Positions 17,249 through 28,019 are shown, numbered from the stretch's first letter. The stretch: 64,000 nucleotides of DNA from Pseudomonas guariconensis (GCF_900102675.1 NZ_FMYX01000003.1:372001-436000), one strand, 5' to 3'. The notes: a model not told the origin generated them from the sequence alone. Program-made: numbers and translations.

Positions 17249-18025
17249 TTAGCCAAGTGCCAGCATCGGATAGCTAAAGCCTGCAAAGTGGACAAGGTTC
17301 AGACCGAAATGGCAAAGCACCGCCGCCATCAACCCGCCCCGGCGGTAAGCCAGGCCGTAACCGATGCCGGCGAGACTGGCCAGGCAGAACCACTGCCATC
17401 CCGCTCCCAGGTGGGCCAGGCCAAACAGTAATGCGGCGGCGAACAGCGCCAGAGACTCATGGCCCAATAGCCGTTGCAAGCCACCTTGGATGTAGCCACG
17501 GAACAGCAACTCCTCAGTGAGGCTGACCAGGAGCAGGTTGTTCAGTAGCCAGAGCCAAGCCTGATCCGGCCATTTCGGTGCCCAGGTCACTACACCTAGC
17601 GCCCAAGCGCCGCCGAGGCACACGAGCACGGTAGGCGGCAGGATGAATGCCAGACTGGTGCTCCAAGCGGCCCCGCGCCAGGCCAGCACCCATGGGCACG
17701 TCAACAACAGCCAGAAGCCGATCAACGGCTTGTCGAGATTCAGGTACATGGAAAAGGGCAGGGCGCCGTCGCTGAAGGTCGCTTGGTCGATCACCTTGGC
17801 GCCCTGGAAGCCAGGTAGCCAGTGCACTGCCAAGGCGATGGCCAGGACGATGAACAGCACGTGCCCCGCCACTTGTTGCCAGCGCACCGCACGGTGCGCC
17901 AGCAGGGCGGCGCAGATCAGGGCGCCAAAGGTGGGCAGACTGGACAGGCCCAGGCTGCCATGGATCAAGGCCAGGCCGTAACCGAAACAGAGCGGGATCA
18001 GTGCGGGCCAGGAAAGCGGATACAT
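17249..18025 (-). CDS. CPBP-family (CAAX-like) intramembrane metalloprotease
   Basis: A 258-residue protein with about seven or eight hydrophobic helices. It has the three ABI/CPBP motifs: EELLFRGYIQGGL (glutamate pair and arginine), the histidine in GLAHLGAGW, and HFGLNLVHF (histidine and asparagine). These place it in the membrane-embedded glutamic-type or metalloprotease family related to CAAX prenyl proteases. The substrate is unknown in bacteria without prenylation. AAGGAA precedes the ATG. It follows acnA on the same strand with a hairpin in the 109-bp gap, and precedes aer's regulatory region. Confidence 0.85.
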   Translation of the reverse strand: MYPLSWPALIPLCFGYGLALIHGSLGLSSLPTFGALICAALLAHRAVRWQQVAGHVLFIVLAIALAVHWLPGFQGAKVIDQATFSDGALPFSMYLNLDKPLIGFWLLLTCPWVLAWRGAAWSTSLAFILPPTVLVCLGGAWALGVVTWAPKWPDQAWLWLLNNLLLVSLTEELLFRGYIQGGLQRLLGHESLALFAAALLFGLAHLGAGWQWFCLASLAGIGYGLAYRRGGLMAAVLCHFGLNLVHFAGFSYPMLALG

Positions 18026-18066
18026 GGGAATTCCTTGTCATGACGTCGTCGAAATCCTTTCGACTG

Positions 18067-18095
18067 CCCAGGTGGCGCTCAGGACACCACCTGGG
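18067..18095 (-). terminator. Hairpin downstream of acnA
   Basis: CCCAGGTGG (18067-18075) and CCACCTGGG (18087-18095) form a perfect 9-bp stem with an 11-nt loop, starting 40 bp after the acnA stop. There is no T-run, so termination is not certain. Confidence 0.4.
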
Positions 18096-18134
18096 TTCGC
18101 GTCGGTGATGGGGCTCAGGCGCCCCGATGTCCGA

Positions 18135-20876
18135 TCAGGCTGCGATCAGCTGGCGCAGCACATAGTGCAGGATGCCGCCTGACTTGAAGTACTCCACTTC
18201 GTTCAGGGTGTCGATCCGGCACAGTACTTCGGTTTGCTGCTGCTGCCCGTCCTCGCGGGTGATACGCAGCGCCAGAGTCATGCCGGGGCGCAGCTGCGCG
18301 TCGGTGAGGCCCTGTACGTCGATGCGCTCCTTGCCGGTCAACCCAAGGGTCTTGCGGTTTTCGCCGGCCCTGAACTGCAACGGCAACACGCCCATCCCCA
18401 CCAGGTTGGAGCGGTGAATACGTTCGAAACTCTCTGCCAGCACAGCCTTGACACCCAGCAGGTTGGTGCCCTTGGCGGCCCAGTCGCGGCTGGAGCCTGT
18501 GCCGTACTCCTGGCCGGCGATCACCACCAGCGGGGTGCCTTCGTCCTGGTAGCGCATGGCCGCGTCGTAGATCGACAGCTTCTCGCCGCTGGGTACATGC
18601 AAGGTGTTGCCGCCCTCTTCGCCGGCGAGCATTTCGTTGCGGATGCGGATGTTGGCGAAAGTACCCCGCATCATGACCTCATGGTTGCCGCGTCGTGAGC
18701 CGTAGGAGTTGAAGTCCCTTGGCTCCACGCCCTTGCTGCGTAAATAGCGACCGGCGGGGCTTTCGGCCTTGATGTTGCCTGCCGGGGAGATGTGGTCGGT
18801 GGTCACCGAGTCGCCGAGCAGCGCCAGGATGCGAGCGCCCTGGATATCGCGGACCTGTGGCAGCGGGCCGCCGATCGTGTCGAAGAACGGTGGATGCTGG
18901 ATGTAGGTGGAGTCGTCCTGCCAGACATACGTGGCCGCCTGAGGCACTTCGATGGCTTGCCATTGGGCATCGCCGGCGAAGACTTCGGCGTATTCCTTGT
19001 GGAACATGGCGGTGTCGACCTTGGCCACGGCCTCGGCGATTTCCTGCTGGCTGGGCCAGATATCGCGAAGGAATACCGGTTGGCCATCCTTGCCGATGCC
19101 CAGTGGGTCACGTGTCAGGTCGGTGCGCACGCTGCCGGCCAGGGCGTAGGCCACCACCAGGGGCGGAGAGGCCAGCCAGTTGGTCTTGACCAGCGGGTGC
19201 ACACGGCCTTCAAAGTTGCGGTTGCCCGAGAGCACCGAGGCCACCGTGAGGTCGGCGCTGCCAATGGCCTGCTCGATGGCGTCATCCAATGGGCCGGAGT
19301 TGCCGATGCAGGTGGTGCATCCGTAGCCGACCAGGGCAAAGCCGAGTTGGTCGAGGTAAGGCGTAAGGCCGGCTGCCTTGAAGTAGTCGGTGACCACTTT
19401 GGAACCCGGAGCCAGGGAGCTTTTCACCCAAGGCTTGCGGGTGAGGCCTTTCTCGACGGCTTTCTTGGCTACCAGGCCGGCCGCCATCATCACGCTGGGG
19501 TTGGAGGTGTTGGTGCAGGATGTGATGGCGGCGATCACCACTGCGCCGTCACGCAAGGTGTGGGTCTGGCCGTCATGGGTATAGTCGATTTCCCCGGCCT
19601 GGTCGGCATTGCCCACGGCCACACCGCCGCCTCCTTCGCTTTCCAGGCGTCCGACCTCCTTGGCCAACGGTTTGGGCTGCAGTTCGATGAAGCCCTCGAA
19701 GGCCTGGCTGACCTGCGACAAGGCCACCCGGTCCTGTGGGCGCTTGGGTCCGGCCAGGCTGGCTTCGACATCGTGCATGTCCAGCGACAGGGTATCGCTG
19801 AAAGCCGGTTCATGACCGGGCACACGCCACAGGCCCTGGGCCTTGCAATAGGCTTCGACCAACTGCACTGCCTCTTCCGGACGCCCCGAAAGACGCAGGT
19901 AATCGAGCGTCACCTGGTCCACCGGGAAGAACCCGCAGGTGGCGCCGTACTCCGGAGCCATGTTGGCGATGGTGGCGCGGTCGGCCAAGGGCAGGTCGGC
20001 CAGGCCATCGCCGTAGAACTCGACGAATTTGCCCACCACCCCCTTCTTGCGCAGCATCTGGGTGACGGTCAGCACCAGGTCGGTGGCGGTGATGCCCTCG
20101 CGCAGCTTGCCGGTCAGCTTGAATCCGATCACCTCGGGAATCAGCATCGACACCGGTTGGCCAAGCATCGCCGCTTCGGCCTCGATGCCGCCCACACCCC
20201 AGCCGAGCACGCCCAGGCCGTTGATCATGGTGGTGTGGGAGTCGGTGCCGACCAGAGTGTCGGGGAAGGCATAGGTACGGCCGTCGGCTTCACGGGTCCA
20301 GACGGTGCGGCCCAGGTACTCCAGGTTGACTTGGTGGCAAATGCCGGTGCCCGGCGGCACCACGCGGAAATTGTCGAAGGCGCTCTGGCCCCAGCGCAGG
20401 AAGGCGTAGCGCTCACCGTTGCGCTGCATCTCGATGTCGACGTTTTGGGCAAAGGCGGCGGGACTGGCGTAACGGTCGACCATCACCGAGTGATCGATCA
20501 CCAGATCCACCGGGGACAACGGGTTGATCCGCTGCGGATCGCCACCGGCCTTGGCCATGGCGGCGCGCATGGCAGCCAGATCGACCACCGCGGGCACGCC
20601 GGTGAAGTCCTGCATCAGGACCCGTGCGGGGCGGTACTGGATTTCCCGATCCGAGTGACGCTCGCCCAGCCAGCCGGCCAGGGCGCGTAGGTCATCGCCG
20701 GTGACGGTCTTGCCGTCTTCCCAGCGCAGCAGGTTCTCCAGCAGTACCTTGAGCGACATGGGCAGACGCTGCAGGTCGCCGAGCTGCCGGGCAGCCTCGG
20801 CGAGGCTGAAATAATGATAGGTGTGGTCGGCCACCTTGAGGGTCTTCAGGGTCTTCAGGCTATCGAGCGAGGGCAT
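18135..20876 (-). CDS. acnA: Aconitate hydratase A
   Basis: A 913-residue aconitase of the AcnA/IRP1 type, which converts citrate to isocitrate in the TCA and glyoxylate cycles in the cytosol. Iron-sulfur cysteines are visible in SCTNTSNPSVM and in the CTTC of GYGCTTCIGNSGPL; the C-terminal swivel domain has GSSRDWAAKGTNLLGV. The ATG at 20876 has AAGGAG eight bases upstream; an in-frame extension to 20936 lacks similarity. It is divergent from rlmM with a 277-bp gap. Such enzymes also bind mRNA when the cluster is lost, but nothing here tests that. Confidence 0.97.
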   Translation of the reverse strand: MPSLDSLKTLKTLKVADHTYHYFSLAEAARQLGDLQRLPMSLKVLLENLLRWEDGKTVTGDDLRALAGWLGERHSDREIQYRPARVLMQDFTGVPAVVDLAAMRAAMAKAGGDPQRINPLSPVDLVIDHSVMVDRYASPAAFAQNVDIEMQRNGERYAFLRWGQSAFDNFRVVPPGTGICHQVNLEYLGRTVWTREADGRTYAFPDTLVGTDSHTTMINGLGVLGWGVGGIEAEAAMLGQPVSMLIPEVIGFKLTGKLREGITATDLVLTVTQMLRKKGVVGKFVEFYGDGLADLPLADRATIANMAPEYGATCGFFPVDQVTLDYLRLSGRPEEAVQLVEAYCKAQGLWRVPGHEPAFSDTLSLDMHDVEASLAGPKRPQDRVALSQVSQAFEGFIELQPKPLAKEVGRLESEGGGGVAVGNADQAGEIDYTHDGQTHTLRDGAVVIAAITSCTNTSNPSVMMAAGLVAKKAVEKGLTRKPWVKSSLAPGSKVVTDYFKAAGLTPYLDQLGFALVGYGCTTCIGNSGPLDDAIEQAIGSADLTVASVLSGNRNFEGRVHPLVKTNWLASPPLVVAYALAGSVRTDLTRDPLGIGKDGQPVFLRDIWPSQQEIAEAVAKVDTAMFHKEYAEVFAGDAQWQAIEVPQAATYVWQDDSTYIQHPPFFDTIGGPLPQVRDIQGARILALLGDSVTTDHISPAGNIKAESPAGRYLRSKGVEPRDFNSYGSRRGNHEVMMRGTFANIRIRNEMLAGEEGGNTLHVPSGEKLSIYDAAMRYQDEGTPLVVIAGQEYGTGSSRDWAAKGTNLLGVKAVLAESFERIHRSNLVGMGVLPLQFRAGENRKTLGLTGKERIDVQGLTDAQLRPGMTLALRITREDGQQQQTEVLCRIDTLNEVEYFKSGGILHYVLRQLIAA

Positions 20877-21153
20877 TGCCAACTCCTTCTGCGCCGGTGT
20901 CCGGTCATTCCCGCTTCGAGTGTGCGGACTTGCCACACAAGCCAGTGGATGCCGGTATCACCGCTCTGTAACGGCCCGTACGCAACGGACCTGGCTGAAT
21001 GGTCAGGGTAGACTGGTTTGCCGGTCCTGACCCACTTCTGGACAGGTGGGGCATGTCGCAGGTTCCGATCTTCCTTTATCATCGCCGCCCTGCCGGCGCC
21101 TGCTTTGCGCCGGATCAAGGCTGGCGATCCAGGCCAGCGACGTGGAGTGAAAG

Positions 21154-22218
21154 ATGAATACCCTGTTCATGCATTGCCGGCCCGGTTTCGAGGGCGAGGT
21201 CTGCGCCGAAATCAGCGAACACGCCGCCCTCTTGGGCATTGCCGGTTACGCCCGGGGCAAACCGCAGAGTGCCTGCGCCGAGTTCGTCTGTGCAGAGCCC
21301 GATGGCGGCGAGCGCTTGATGCGTGAACTGCGTTTCGAGCGACTGATCTTCCCCCGCCAGTGGGCACGGGGCGCGTTCGTCGAACTGCCGGAGAGCGACC
21401 GGATCAGCGTCTTGCTCGAACACTTAGCCGATTACCCGGTGTTCGGCAGCCTGTGGCTGGAGGTGCTCGACAGCAACGAGGGCAAGGAGCTCTCGACCTT
21501 CTGCCGTAAATTCGAAGTGCCGTTGCGCAAGGCCCTGCACAAGGCCGGGCGCCTGGTCGAGAATGCCGCAGGGCCGCGCCTGCTGTTGACCTTCATCAGT
21601 GGGCGCCGGGTGTTCGTTGGCCTGGCCGAGTCGAACAACTCGGCCCTGTGGCCCATGGGTATCCCGCGGTTGAAGTTTCCTCGCGAAGCGCCCAGCCGCT
21701 CGACCCTCAAGCTGGAGGAGGCCTGGCACCAGTTCATCCCACGCGAGCAGTGGGACCTGAGGCTGAACGACGACATGACCGGCGTGGACCTGGGTGCCTC
21801 GCCGGGCGGCTGGACCTATCAGCTGGTCAAGCGGGGCATGTTGGTGACGGCCATCGACAACGGCCCAATGGCAGAAAGCCTGATGGAAACCGGTCTGGTC
21901 CAGCACCTGATGGCCGATGGGTTCACCTGGCAGCCCAAACACACCGTGGATTGGATGGTCTGCGACATCGTCGAGAAGCCTGCGCGCACTGCCTCGCTGA
22001 TCGAGACCTGGCTGGGGGAGGGGCTGTGCCGCGAGGCGGTGGTCAATCTCAAGCTGCCGATGAAGCAGCGCTATGGCGAAGTACGCCGACTGCTCGACCG
22101 GATCGAGGCAGGCTTCAAGGCGCGCAAGGTCAAGGTATCGATCGCCTGCAAGCAGCTCTACCACGACCGCGAAGAAGTCACTTGTCATCTGCGCCGGCTG
22201 GACCTCAAGTCGCGTTGA
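21154..22218 (+). CDS. rlmM: 23S rRNA C2498 2'-O-ribose methyltransferase
   Basis: A 354-residue RlmM with an N-terminal THUMP-like region and a C-terminal Rossmann methyltransferase. Visible signatures are the start [20 protein letters not shown], the SAM-binding [19 protein letters not shown] (about 208-226), the aspartate of [11 protein letters not shown] and the final [16 protein letters not shown]. These fit the K-D-K-E tetrad class of 2'-O methyltransferases. GGAGTGA is well placed before the ATG. tusA and pdxB follow on the same strand. Confidence 0.96.
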   Translation: MNTLFMHCRPGFEGEVCAEISEHAALLGIAGYARGKPQSACAEFVCAEPDGGERLMRELRFERLIFPRQWARGAFVELPESDRISVLLEHLADYPVFGSLWLEVLDSNEGKELSTFCRKFEVPLRKALHKAGRLVENAAGPRLLLTFISGRRVFVGLAESNNSALWPMGIPRLKFPREAPSRSTLKLEEAWHQFIPREQWDLRLNDDMTGVDLGASPGGWTYQLVKRGMLVTAIDNGPMAESLMETGLVQHLMADGFTWQPKHTVDWMVCDIVEKPARTASLIETWLGEGLCREAVVNLKLPMKQRYGEVRRLLDRIEAGFKARKVKVSIACKQLYHDREEVTCHLRRLDLKSR

Positions 22219-22322
22219 TCGACCACAGGCCTGGCCAGCGCCCACCGTCGTGGAGCTGGCTCGGCCCTCTTGGACCTCGTCGTCCGATGCGCGACAATGC
22301 CCCATCATTTGTGGAGCCCCCC

Positions 22323-22565
22323 ATGACCGAATTCACCCCTGACGCCATCCTCGATGCCACCGGCCTGAACTGCCCGGAGCCGGTGATGATGCTGCACCAG
22401 CACGTGCGTGACCTGGCGGCCGGTGGCCTGCTCAAGGTCATTGCCACCGATCCCTCCACCCGCCGCGACATCCCCAAGTTCTGCAACTTCCTGGGCCATG
22501 AGCTGCTGGAGCAGCAGGAGCAGGCCGGCACCTACCTGTACTGGATCCGCAAGAAGGCCGACTGA
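22323..22565 (+). CDS. tusA: Sulfur carrier protein TusA
   Basis: An 80-residue SirA/TusA-family protein. The sulfur-carrying cysteine is C17 in [14 protein letters not shown]. It passes persulfide sulfur from IscS toward tRNA 2-thiouridine synthesis and possibly molybdenum cofactor or other pathways. GGAG lies about 12 bases before the ATG. It sits 104 bp after rlmM and 57 bp before pdxB. Confidence 0.95.
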   Translation: MTEFTPDAILDATGLNCPEPVMMLHQHVRDLAAGGLLKVIATDPSTRRDIPKFCNFLGHELLEQQEQAGTYLYWIRKKAD

Positions 22566-22622
22566 GCCTGGATCGCGCACCGCAATAGGGCCTACACTGC
22601 GCTCCCCTCACAGGAGAGCGCC

Positions 22623-23765
22623 ATGCTGATAGTTGCCGACGAGAATATCCCGCTGCTCGATGCTTTCTTTGCCGGGTTCGGCGAGATTCGCCGCTACCCA
22701 GGCCGCAGCATCGACGCCGCCTGCGTCAAGGACGCCGATGTGCTGCTGGTGCGTTCAGTGACCCAGGTCGACCGGCGACTGCTCGAAGGCAGCCAGGTGC
22801 GTTTCGTCGGTACCTGCACCATCGGCACCGATCACCTGGACCTGGACTACTTTGCCCAAGCAGGCATTCACTGGAGCAGTGCACCAGGTTGTAACGCCCG
22901 TGGCGTTGTGGATTACGTGCTGGGCAGCTTGCTGACCTTGGCCGAGCTCGACGGTGCCAAGCTCAGCGAGCGGGTTTATGGCGTCGTCGGCGCAGGGCAG
23001 GTCGGTGAGCGCCTGGTGCGGGTGCTGCATGGCCTGGGCTGGAAAGTGCTGGTCTGCGATCCACCTCGCCAGGCGCGCGAAGGTGGGGACTTCGTCAGCC
23101 TCGACACTCTGCTGCAAACCTGCGATGCAATCAGCCTGCACACTCCACTGCAGCGCGATGGCGAGTACCCCACCTGGCACTTGCTGGGCGCCGATCAGTT
23201 GGCGCGCCTGCGCCCTGGTGCCTGGCTGATCAATGCCAGCCGTGGCCCGGTGGTGGACAATCAGGCCCTGCGCGAGCTGCTGCTCGATCGCGAGGACGTG
23301 CACGCGGTGCTCGATGTGTGGGAGGGCGAGCCGCAGGTGAGCCTCGACCTGGCCGACCTGTGCACCCTGGCCACGCCGCACATCGCCGGCTACAGCCTGG
23401 ACGGCAAGCAACGGGGTACGGCGCAGATCTATCAGGCGTTCTGCCGCTGGCGGGGGGAGCCGGAGCAGGTGCAATTGTCTGAACTACTGCCTGCCCCGGC
23501 GCTGGCGCAGATCGATCTGGACGCCAGTTGTGACCCGGCCTGGGCATTGGCGACGCTGTGCCGTGCGGTCTATGACCCGCGTCGGGACGACGCCGATTTT
23601 CGTCGAAGCCTGAGCGAAGACCCCGCTCAACAGCGCGCCGCATTCGACCTGTTGCGCAAGCACTACCCACAGCGGCGGGAGATCGAAGGGCTGGCGGTAC
23701 ACCTGCGTGGCGAGGCGCCGCAATTGGCGCAGATGGTCTGCGCGCTGGGTGGTGTGCTGGTCTGA
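22623..23765 (+). CDS. pdxB: Erythronate-4-phosphate dehydrogenase
   Basis: A 380-residue D-2-hydroxyacid dehydrogenase for the second step of pyridoxal 5'-phosphate biosynthesis. It begins [20 protein letters not shown], typical of PdxB. It has the NAD-binding [15 protein letters not shown] (about 121-135), the substrate and catalytic arginine in [11 protein letters not shown], and the C-terminal PdxB dimerisation domain. AGGAGA precedes the ATG. A palindromic terminator about 105 bp downstream belongs to the opposing small gene and may also stop this transcript. Confidence 0.96.
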   Translation: MLIVADENIPLLDAFFAGFGEIRRYPGRSIDAACVKDADVLLVRSVTQVDRRLLEGSQVRFVGTCTIGTDHLDLDYFAQAGIHWSSAPGCNARGVVDYVLGSLLTLAELDGAKLSERVYGVVGAGQVGERLVRVLHGLGWKVLVCDPPRQAREGGDFVSLDTLLQTCDAISLHTPLQRDGEYPTWHLLGADQLARLRPGAWLINASRGPVVDNQALRELLLDREDVHAVLDVWEGEPQVSLDLADLCTLATPHIAGYSLDGKQRGTAQIYQAFCRWRGEPEQVQLSELLPAPALAQIDLDASCDPAWALATLCRAVYDPRRDDADFRRSLSEDPAQQRAAFDLLRKHYPQRREIEGLAVHLRGEAPQLAQMVCALGGVLV

Positions 23766-23861
23766 TTCGGCAGGTTGAAACTGCGGCGTTTCCATTGCCA
23801 GAGGGAGGCTTTCGAAGGGGGCTTTTCCTTCAAGCGGGTTTCGAGCAGACACCAACGGGCG

Positions 23862-23893
23862 TGCAAATAAAAACCCGGCGCATGCGCCGGGTT
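23862..23893 (-). terminator. Intrinsic terminator of the small minus-strand gene
   Basis: AACCCGGCGCA/TGCGCCGGGTT (23872-23893) is a perfect 22-bp palindrome. On the minus strand it is followed by TTTTATTTG, giving a classical rho-independent terminator 16 bp after the stop at 23910. Confidence 0.85.
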
Positions 23894-23909
23894 GTAAGGA
23901 ATGCTTGGC

Positions 23910-24083
23910 TCAGGCCTTTTTAACGCGTTCGACCCGGCTTTGCTCCAGGTCCTTGCAGGCCTTCTGGATCATCTGCTCGGTGATCGGGATTTCCCGCCCC
24001 TGTGCATCGATGATCGAACCACAGACCTGAGGTTGTGGTGGGTTGGGGGCCTTGGGTGTTTCACTGCCATGTTGCAGGCTCAT
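23910..24083 (-). CDS. Small conserved hypothetical protein (57 aa, PA1571-like)
   Basis: A 57-residue protein beginning MSLQHGSETPKAPNPPQP, with the central segment VCGSIIDAQGREIPITEQMIQKACKDLEQ. It looks like a small Pseudomonas-specific protein similar to what I recall as PA1571. There is no signal peptide or membrane segment. A strong AGGAGACAGGAA ribosome site precedes the ATG at 24083, and a strong terminator follows, so the gene looks real and monocistronic. A near-palindrome TTCGTT-TTAG-AACGAA (24200-24215) lies upstream between it and the divergent ABC gene. The function is unknown. Confidence 0.85.
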   Translation of the reverse strand: MSLQHGSETPKAPNPPQPQVCGSIIDAQGREIPITEQMIQKACKDLEQSRVERVKKA

Positions 24084-24199
24084 TTCCTGTCTCCTCATCA
24101 GGTTCAAGCTCAGGATAAACCGTTGCCGTGACTGCCTTGTGACATATCCCTTGCGTCGCGGCAGGGGTAGTCCACCAGAAAGTTCATGAAAGCTCCAGC

Positions 24200-24215
24200 T
24201 TCGTTTTAGAACGAA
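24200..24215. promoter_or_regulatory. Operator-like palindrome between divergent genes
   Basis: TTCGTT (24200-24205), TTAG, AACGAA (24210-24215): perfect 6-bp arms in the 251-bp divergent region between the PA1571-like gene and the ABC exporter gene. No regulator can be named. Confidence 0.3.
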
Positions 24216-24334
24216 AGCGCATAGGGACTGATCTATGCTCCCTTGCACGGCGTCTCGCTTGTTAACGATGGCTGCAGACGCTGTACAGTTCCGCATTGTC
24301 CGATGAGTGGTAGGCTGCAGGCTCTTCGCAGTGG

Positions 24335-26110
24335 ATGGCCCCTTTCATGCCTGAACCGGTTTCCGTGCGTCAACGTCGGGCTCTGCGCCTGGCCTGGCAG
24401 TTCATCCGTCCTTACCGCAAGCAAGTCGTGTTGGCATTGCTGGCTTTGATCGTGACGGCTGCCATCACCTTGTCCATGGGGCAGGGCATTCGCCTGTTGG
24501 TGGACCAAGGCTTCATGACCGGTTCACCGCATCAGCTCAACCAGACCATCGGCCTGTTCCTCGTGTTGGTGCTAGCCCTGGCAGTGGGAACGTTCAGCCG
24601 CTTCTACCTAGTTTCCTGGATCGGTGAGCGCTGCGTGGCGGATATCCGCAGGGCGGTGTTCGATCACCTGCTCGGCCTGCATCCGGGCTTTTTCGAGGAC
24701 AATCGCAGCTCGGAGATCCAGTCGCGGCTGACGGCAGACACCACTTTGCTGCAATCGGTCATCGGCTCGTCGTTGTCGATGTTCCTGCGCAACGCCTTGA
24801 TGGTCGCCGGCGGCGTGGTACTGCTGTTTGTCACCAACCCCAAGCTCACCAGTATCGTGGTGCTGGCCTTGCCGCTGGTGCTGGCGCCGATCCTGCTGTT
24901 TGGCCGGCGGGTACGCAGCTTGTCGCGCCAGAGCCAGGATCGGGTCGCCGATGTCGGCAGCTATGTCGCCGAGACCTTGGGCCAGATCAAGACCGTACAG
25001 GCCTATAACCACCAGCCGCTCGATCGCGAACGCTTCGCCGAGACTGTGGAGGCGGCCTTTACCGTGGCCCGGCGGCGTATCGCCCAGCGTGCTTGGTTGA
25101 TCACGTTGGTGATCGTGTTGGTGCTGGGCGCGGTGGGGGTGATGCTCTGGGTCGGCGGCATGGACGTGATAGCAGGGCGCATCTCCGGTGGCGAGCTGGC
25201 CGCGTTTGTGTTCTACAGCCTGATCGTCGGCAGCGCCTTCGGTACCCTCAGCGAAGTCATCGGCGAGCTGCAGCGCGCAGCGGGTGCGGCTGAACGTATT
25301 GCCGAACTGCTGGCAGCACGCAGTGCGATCCTGACGCCGGCCCAGCCCAGCGAGCAGGTGGCGGGACGGGCGAGCGGGCACATCGAACTGCGTGAGGTGC
25401 ACTTTGCCTACCCGTCGCGCCCGGGCGTGGCGGCCATTGACGGCCTGAGCCTGATCATCGAGCCGGGGCAGACCGTGGCTTTGGTCGGACCGTCCGGCGC
25501 CGGGAAGTCGACCCTGTTCGACTTGCTGCTGCGTTTCTACGAGCCCCAGCAAGGGCAAATCCTGCTCGATGGGCAGGCGATCACTGCGCTGGACCCCACT
25601 TGCTTGCGCCGGCAGTTCGCTCTGGTGGCGCAGACCCCAGCATTGTTTCGCGGCACGGTGGAGGCCAACATCCGCTATGGCCGACCCCAGGCCAGCCTGG
25701 CCGAAGTCGAGGCAGCGGCGCGCAGTGCCTATGCCCATGAGTTCATTGAGCAACTGCCTCAGGGCTACCAGACACCACTGGGTGAGGCAGGGATCGGCTT
25801 GTCCGGTGGACAGCGCCAGCGCCTGGCAATCGCCCGGGCCTTGCTGGTGGATGCGCCGATCCTGCTGCTCGATGAAGCCACCAGTGCCTTGGATGCGCAG
25901 AGCGAATACCTGGTCCAGCAGGCCTTGCCGCAGCTCATGGCCGGGCGCACCACGTTGGTCATCGCCCATCGCCTGGCCACCGTGCAGCATGCTGATCGCA
26001 TCGCGGTGATCGACAAGGGGCGAGTGGTGGCGGTGGGCAGTCATCGTCAGCTCATCGAGCAAAGCCCACTTTATGCGCGCCTGGCTGCGCTTCAGTTTGC
26101 AGCGGTATAG
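24335..26110 (+). CDS. MsbA-type ABC exporter (fused permease and ATPase)
   Basis: A 591-residue half-transporter with an N-terminal six-helix exporter domain (about 20-320) and a C-terminal ATPase. Walker A is GPSGAGKS (385-392), the signature is LSGGQRQR, Walker B is ILLLDEATSALD, and the switch histidine lies in VIAHRL. It acts as a dimer in the inner membrane. The family includes MsbA and multidrug exporters, and the substrate here is not evident. ATG 24335 or 24347 could be used; neither has a strong ribosome site. A strong terminator 79 bp downstream ends the unit. Confidence 0.9.
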   Translation: MAPFMPEPVSVRQRRALRLAWQFIRPYRKQVVLALLALIVTAAITLSMGQGIRLLVDQGFMTGSPHQLNQTIGLFLVLVLALAVGTFSRFYLVSWIGERCVADIRRAVFDHLLGLHPGFFEDNRSSEIQSRLTADTTLLQSVIGSSLSMFLRNALMVAGGVVLLFVTNPKLTSIVVLALPLVLAPILLFGRRVRSLSRQSQDRVADVGSYVAETLGQIKTVQAYNHQPLDRERFAETVEAAFTVARRRIAQRAWLITLVIVLVLGAVGVMLWVGGMDVIAGRISGGELAAFVFYSLIVGSAFGTLSEVIGELQRAAGAAERIAELLAARSAILTPAQPSEQVAGRASGHIELREVHFAYPSRPGVAAIDGLSLIIEPGQTVALVGPSGAGKSTLFDLLLRFYEPQQGQILLDGQAITALDPTCLRRQFALVAQTPALFRGTVEANIRYGRPQASLAEVEAAARSAYAHEFIEQLPQGYQTPLGEAGIGLSGGQRQRLAIARALLVDAPILLLDEATSALDAQSEYLVQQALPQLMAGRTTLVIAHRLATVQHADRIAVIDKGRVVAVGSHRQLIEQSPLYARLAALQFAAV

Positions 26111-26188
26111 CGCGCAATGCGCTTGTAACATTTCTGTAGCAATTGCCTGAGACTATCTAGCTCAACTGTTGCGTAAGTGCTCGACCTG

Positions 26189-26218
26189 GCTGCTATCGAT
26201 CGATGGCAGCTTTTTTTT
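26189..26218 (+). terminator. Intrinsic terminator after the ABC exporter
   Basis: GCTGC (26189-26193) pairs with GCAGC (26206-26210), extended by ATC/GAT inside, followed by eight T residues (26211-26218). It also lies upstream of the chemoreceptor, which therefore needs its own promoter in 26219-26300. Confidence 0.85.
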
Positions 26219-26300
26219 GGCCTGCGAACGAAGACAAGGACGTCTTGTGCGGCAGCCTTCGGCCTGTCGTTTCCCCAAGCCTTGCTTGCGAGATCTCCCG

Positions 26301-27917
26301 ATGTTGCATAAATCCCTCAGAGTGCAAATTCTCACCCTGCTTGGCGGCAGCCTGGTGGCGATGCTGCTGATCGCCTTGGTGTGCTTCCAGTTCCTGTCCG
26401 CCAACGTGCGCGGCTATGCCGCGCTGGTCGATGGCCCGTTGCGTGATTCGCAGTTGATCGACGAGGCCAACCTGCAGTTCAAGATCCAAGTGCAGGAATG
26501 GAAGAACGTGTTGCTGCGTGGTCGTCAGAGCGCCGAGCTGGACAAGTACTGGCAGCAGTTCCAGGCCCGCGAACAGCAGGTACAACAGTTGCTTGAGCAG
26601 TTGATCGGCGCCAGCGACGGTGAGCTCAAGGCGCGATTACAGCACTTGCGCGACAGCCACCGGCAATTGGGCAAGGCCTATGCCCAGGGGCGTGAGGCGT
26701 TTCTGGCCGCAGGTGGTGATCCGGTTGTGGGTGACCAGGCGGTGAAGGGCGTGGACCGCGCCGCCAGCGAGCAAATGAGCGAGTTGGTCGAGCATTTGCG
26801 AGCCGACGCCCACGAGCGTTCGACAGAACTCAGCGCCGCTGCCCAGCGTACGGTGTGGCTGGGCATGTTGGTGATGCTCGCATCGGCGGTGCTGGTGGGC
26901 CTGTTCAGCCTGTGGCTGGTCAACCGCAGCCTGGTCGAGCCGATCCGTGGTTTGATCGAATATGTGGCGCAATTGAGCCAAGGCCGCTTCGGCGCTCGGG
27001 TTGACAGCCGTCGACAGGACGAACTGGGCCGCCTGGCCCGTGCCGCCAATACTTTGCGGGACTTCCTGGCCGAGACCGTTGGCCGGCTCAAGGACAACGC
27101 CGATGAGCTGGAAACCGCCAGCGGTCAGTTGCGCACCCTCGCCGGGGGAATGGCCCGGGGCACGGATGATCAGTTCCAGCGCACCGACCAAGTGGCCACG
27201 GCGATGCACGAGATGTCCGCCACCGCGCAGGAGGTGGCGCGCCACGCAGCCGAGGCTGCGCGGGCGGCAGACGATGCCGACCACAGCGCCCAGGCCGGGG
27301 AGCAAGTGATGCAGGCAACCATCGACATCATTGGCGTGGTCAACCGTGAAATTGCTGGCACCGCCCAAGTGATCCGCGAACTGGAAAGCGACAGCACACG
27401 TATCGGTAAGGTTCTGGAAGTGATTCGTGGTATCGCCGAGCAGACCAACCTGCTGGCGCTAAATGCCGCCATCGAGGCGGCCCGCGCTGGTGAAGCCGGA
27501 CGTGGTTTCGCAGTGGTGGCCGACGAGGTCCGCAGCCTGGCCCAGCGCACGGCTGCGTCGATCGCTGAGATCAACCAGATCATCGACGCCGTGCAGTCCG
27601 GCGCGGTACACGCGGTCAAGGCTATCGAAAGTGGCCAGCGACGCAGCGAGGAAGGCGCCGAGCAGGTCGAGCAGGCAGGGCAGATGCTGCAGCGCATCAC
27701 CACGGCGGTGGAGGCGATCCGCGACATGAACCGGCAGATCGCAACGGCAGCTGAGGAACAGACCAGCGTTGCCGAAGATATTTCCCGCAACTTGGTGGAG
27801 ATCACCCGCATCGCCACGGCCAACCAGCAGGCCGTGCAGCATACCGAGCAGGCAGGCCAACGCCTGCATGGTCTGTCCGGGCAGCTGGCTGAAGTCACCT
27901 CCCGGCTCAATGCCTGA
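26301..27917 (+). CDS. Methyl-accepting chemotaxis protein with four-helix-type sensor
   Basis: A 538-residue chemoreceptor: a transmembrane helix at about 8-30, a periplasmic helical region at about 31-185 compatible with a four-helix bundle, a second helix near 190-213 ([22 protein letters not shown]), a HAMP domain (about 215-268), and a signalling domain with [40 protein letters not shown]. It should form receptor arrays with CheA and CheW. The ATG at 26301 begins a natural [14 protein letters not shown] start; upstream in-frame codons read through the terminator and are excluded. The ligand is unknown. Confidence 0.93.
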   Translation: MLHKSLRVQILTLLGGSLVAMLLIALVCFQFLSANVRGYAALVDGPLRDSQLIDEANLQFKIQVQEWKNVLLRGRQSAELDKYWQQFQAREQQVQQLLEQLIGASDGELKARLQHLRDSHRQLGKAYAQGREAFLAAGGDPVVGDQAVKGVDRAASEQMSELVEHLRADAHERSTELSAAAQRTVWLGMLVMLASAVLVGLFSLWLVNRSLVEPIRGLIEYVAQLSQGRFGARVDSRRQDELGRLARAANTLRDFLAETVGRLKDNADELETASGQLRTLAGGMARGTDDQFQRTDQVATAMHEMSATAQEVARHAAEAARAADDADHSAQAGEQVMQATIDIIGVVNREIAGTAQVIRELESDSTRIGKVLEVIRGIAEQTNLLALNAAIEAARAGEAGRGFAVVADEVRSLAQRTAASIAEINQIIDAVQSGAVHAVKAIESGQRRSEEGAEQVEQAGQMLQRITTAVEAIRDMNRQIATAAEEQTSVAEDISRNLVEITRIATANQQAVQHTEQAGQRLHGLSGQLAEVTSRLNA

Positions 27918-28019
27918 CCAGGTTCTGGGCCGCTTGGCGGCCCAATCGCCACACAATGCCGTTCACACCGGTTTCGAACCTCTCCCACAATCTTGAGGGG
28001 GAAACCCGCCATTTCTCTT

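Noticed and set aside
26169..26300. N-terminal extension of the chemoreceptor up to 26169
   Set aside because: It runs through a strong intrinsic terminator; the natural membrane-helix start is at 26301.
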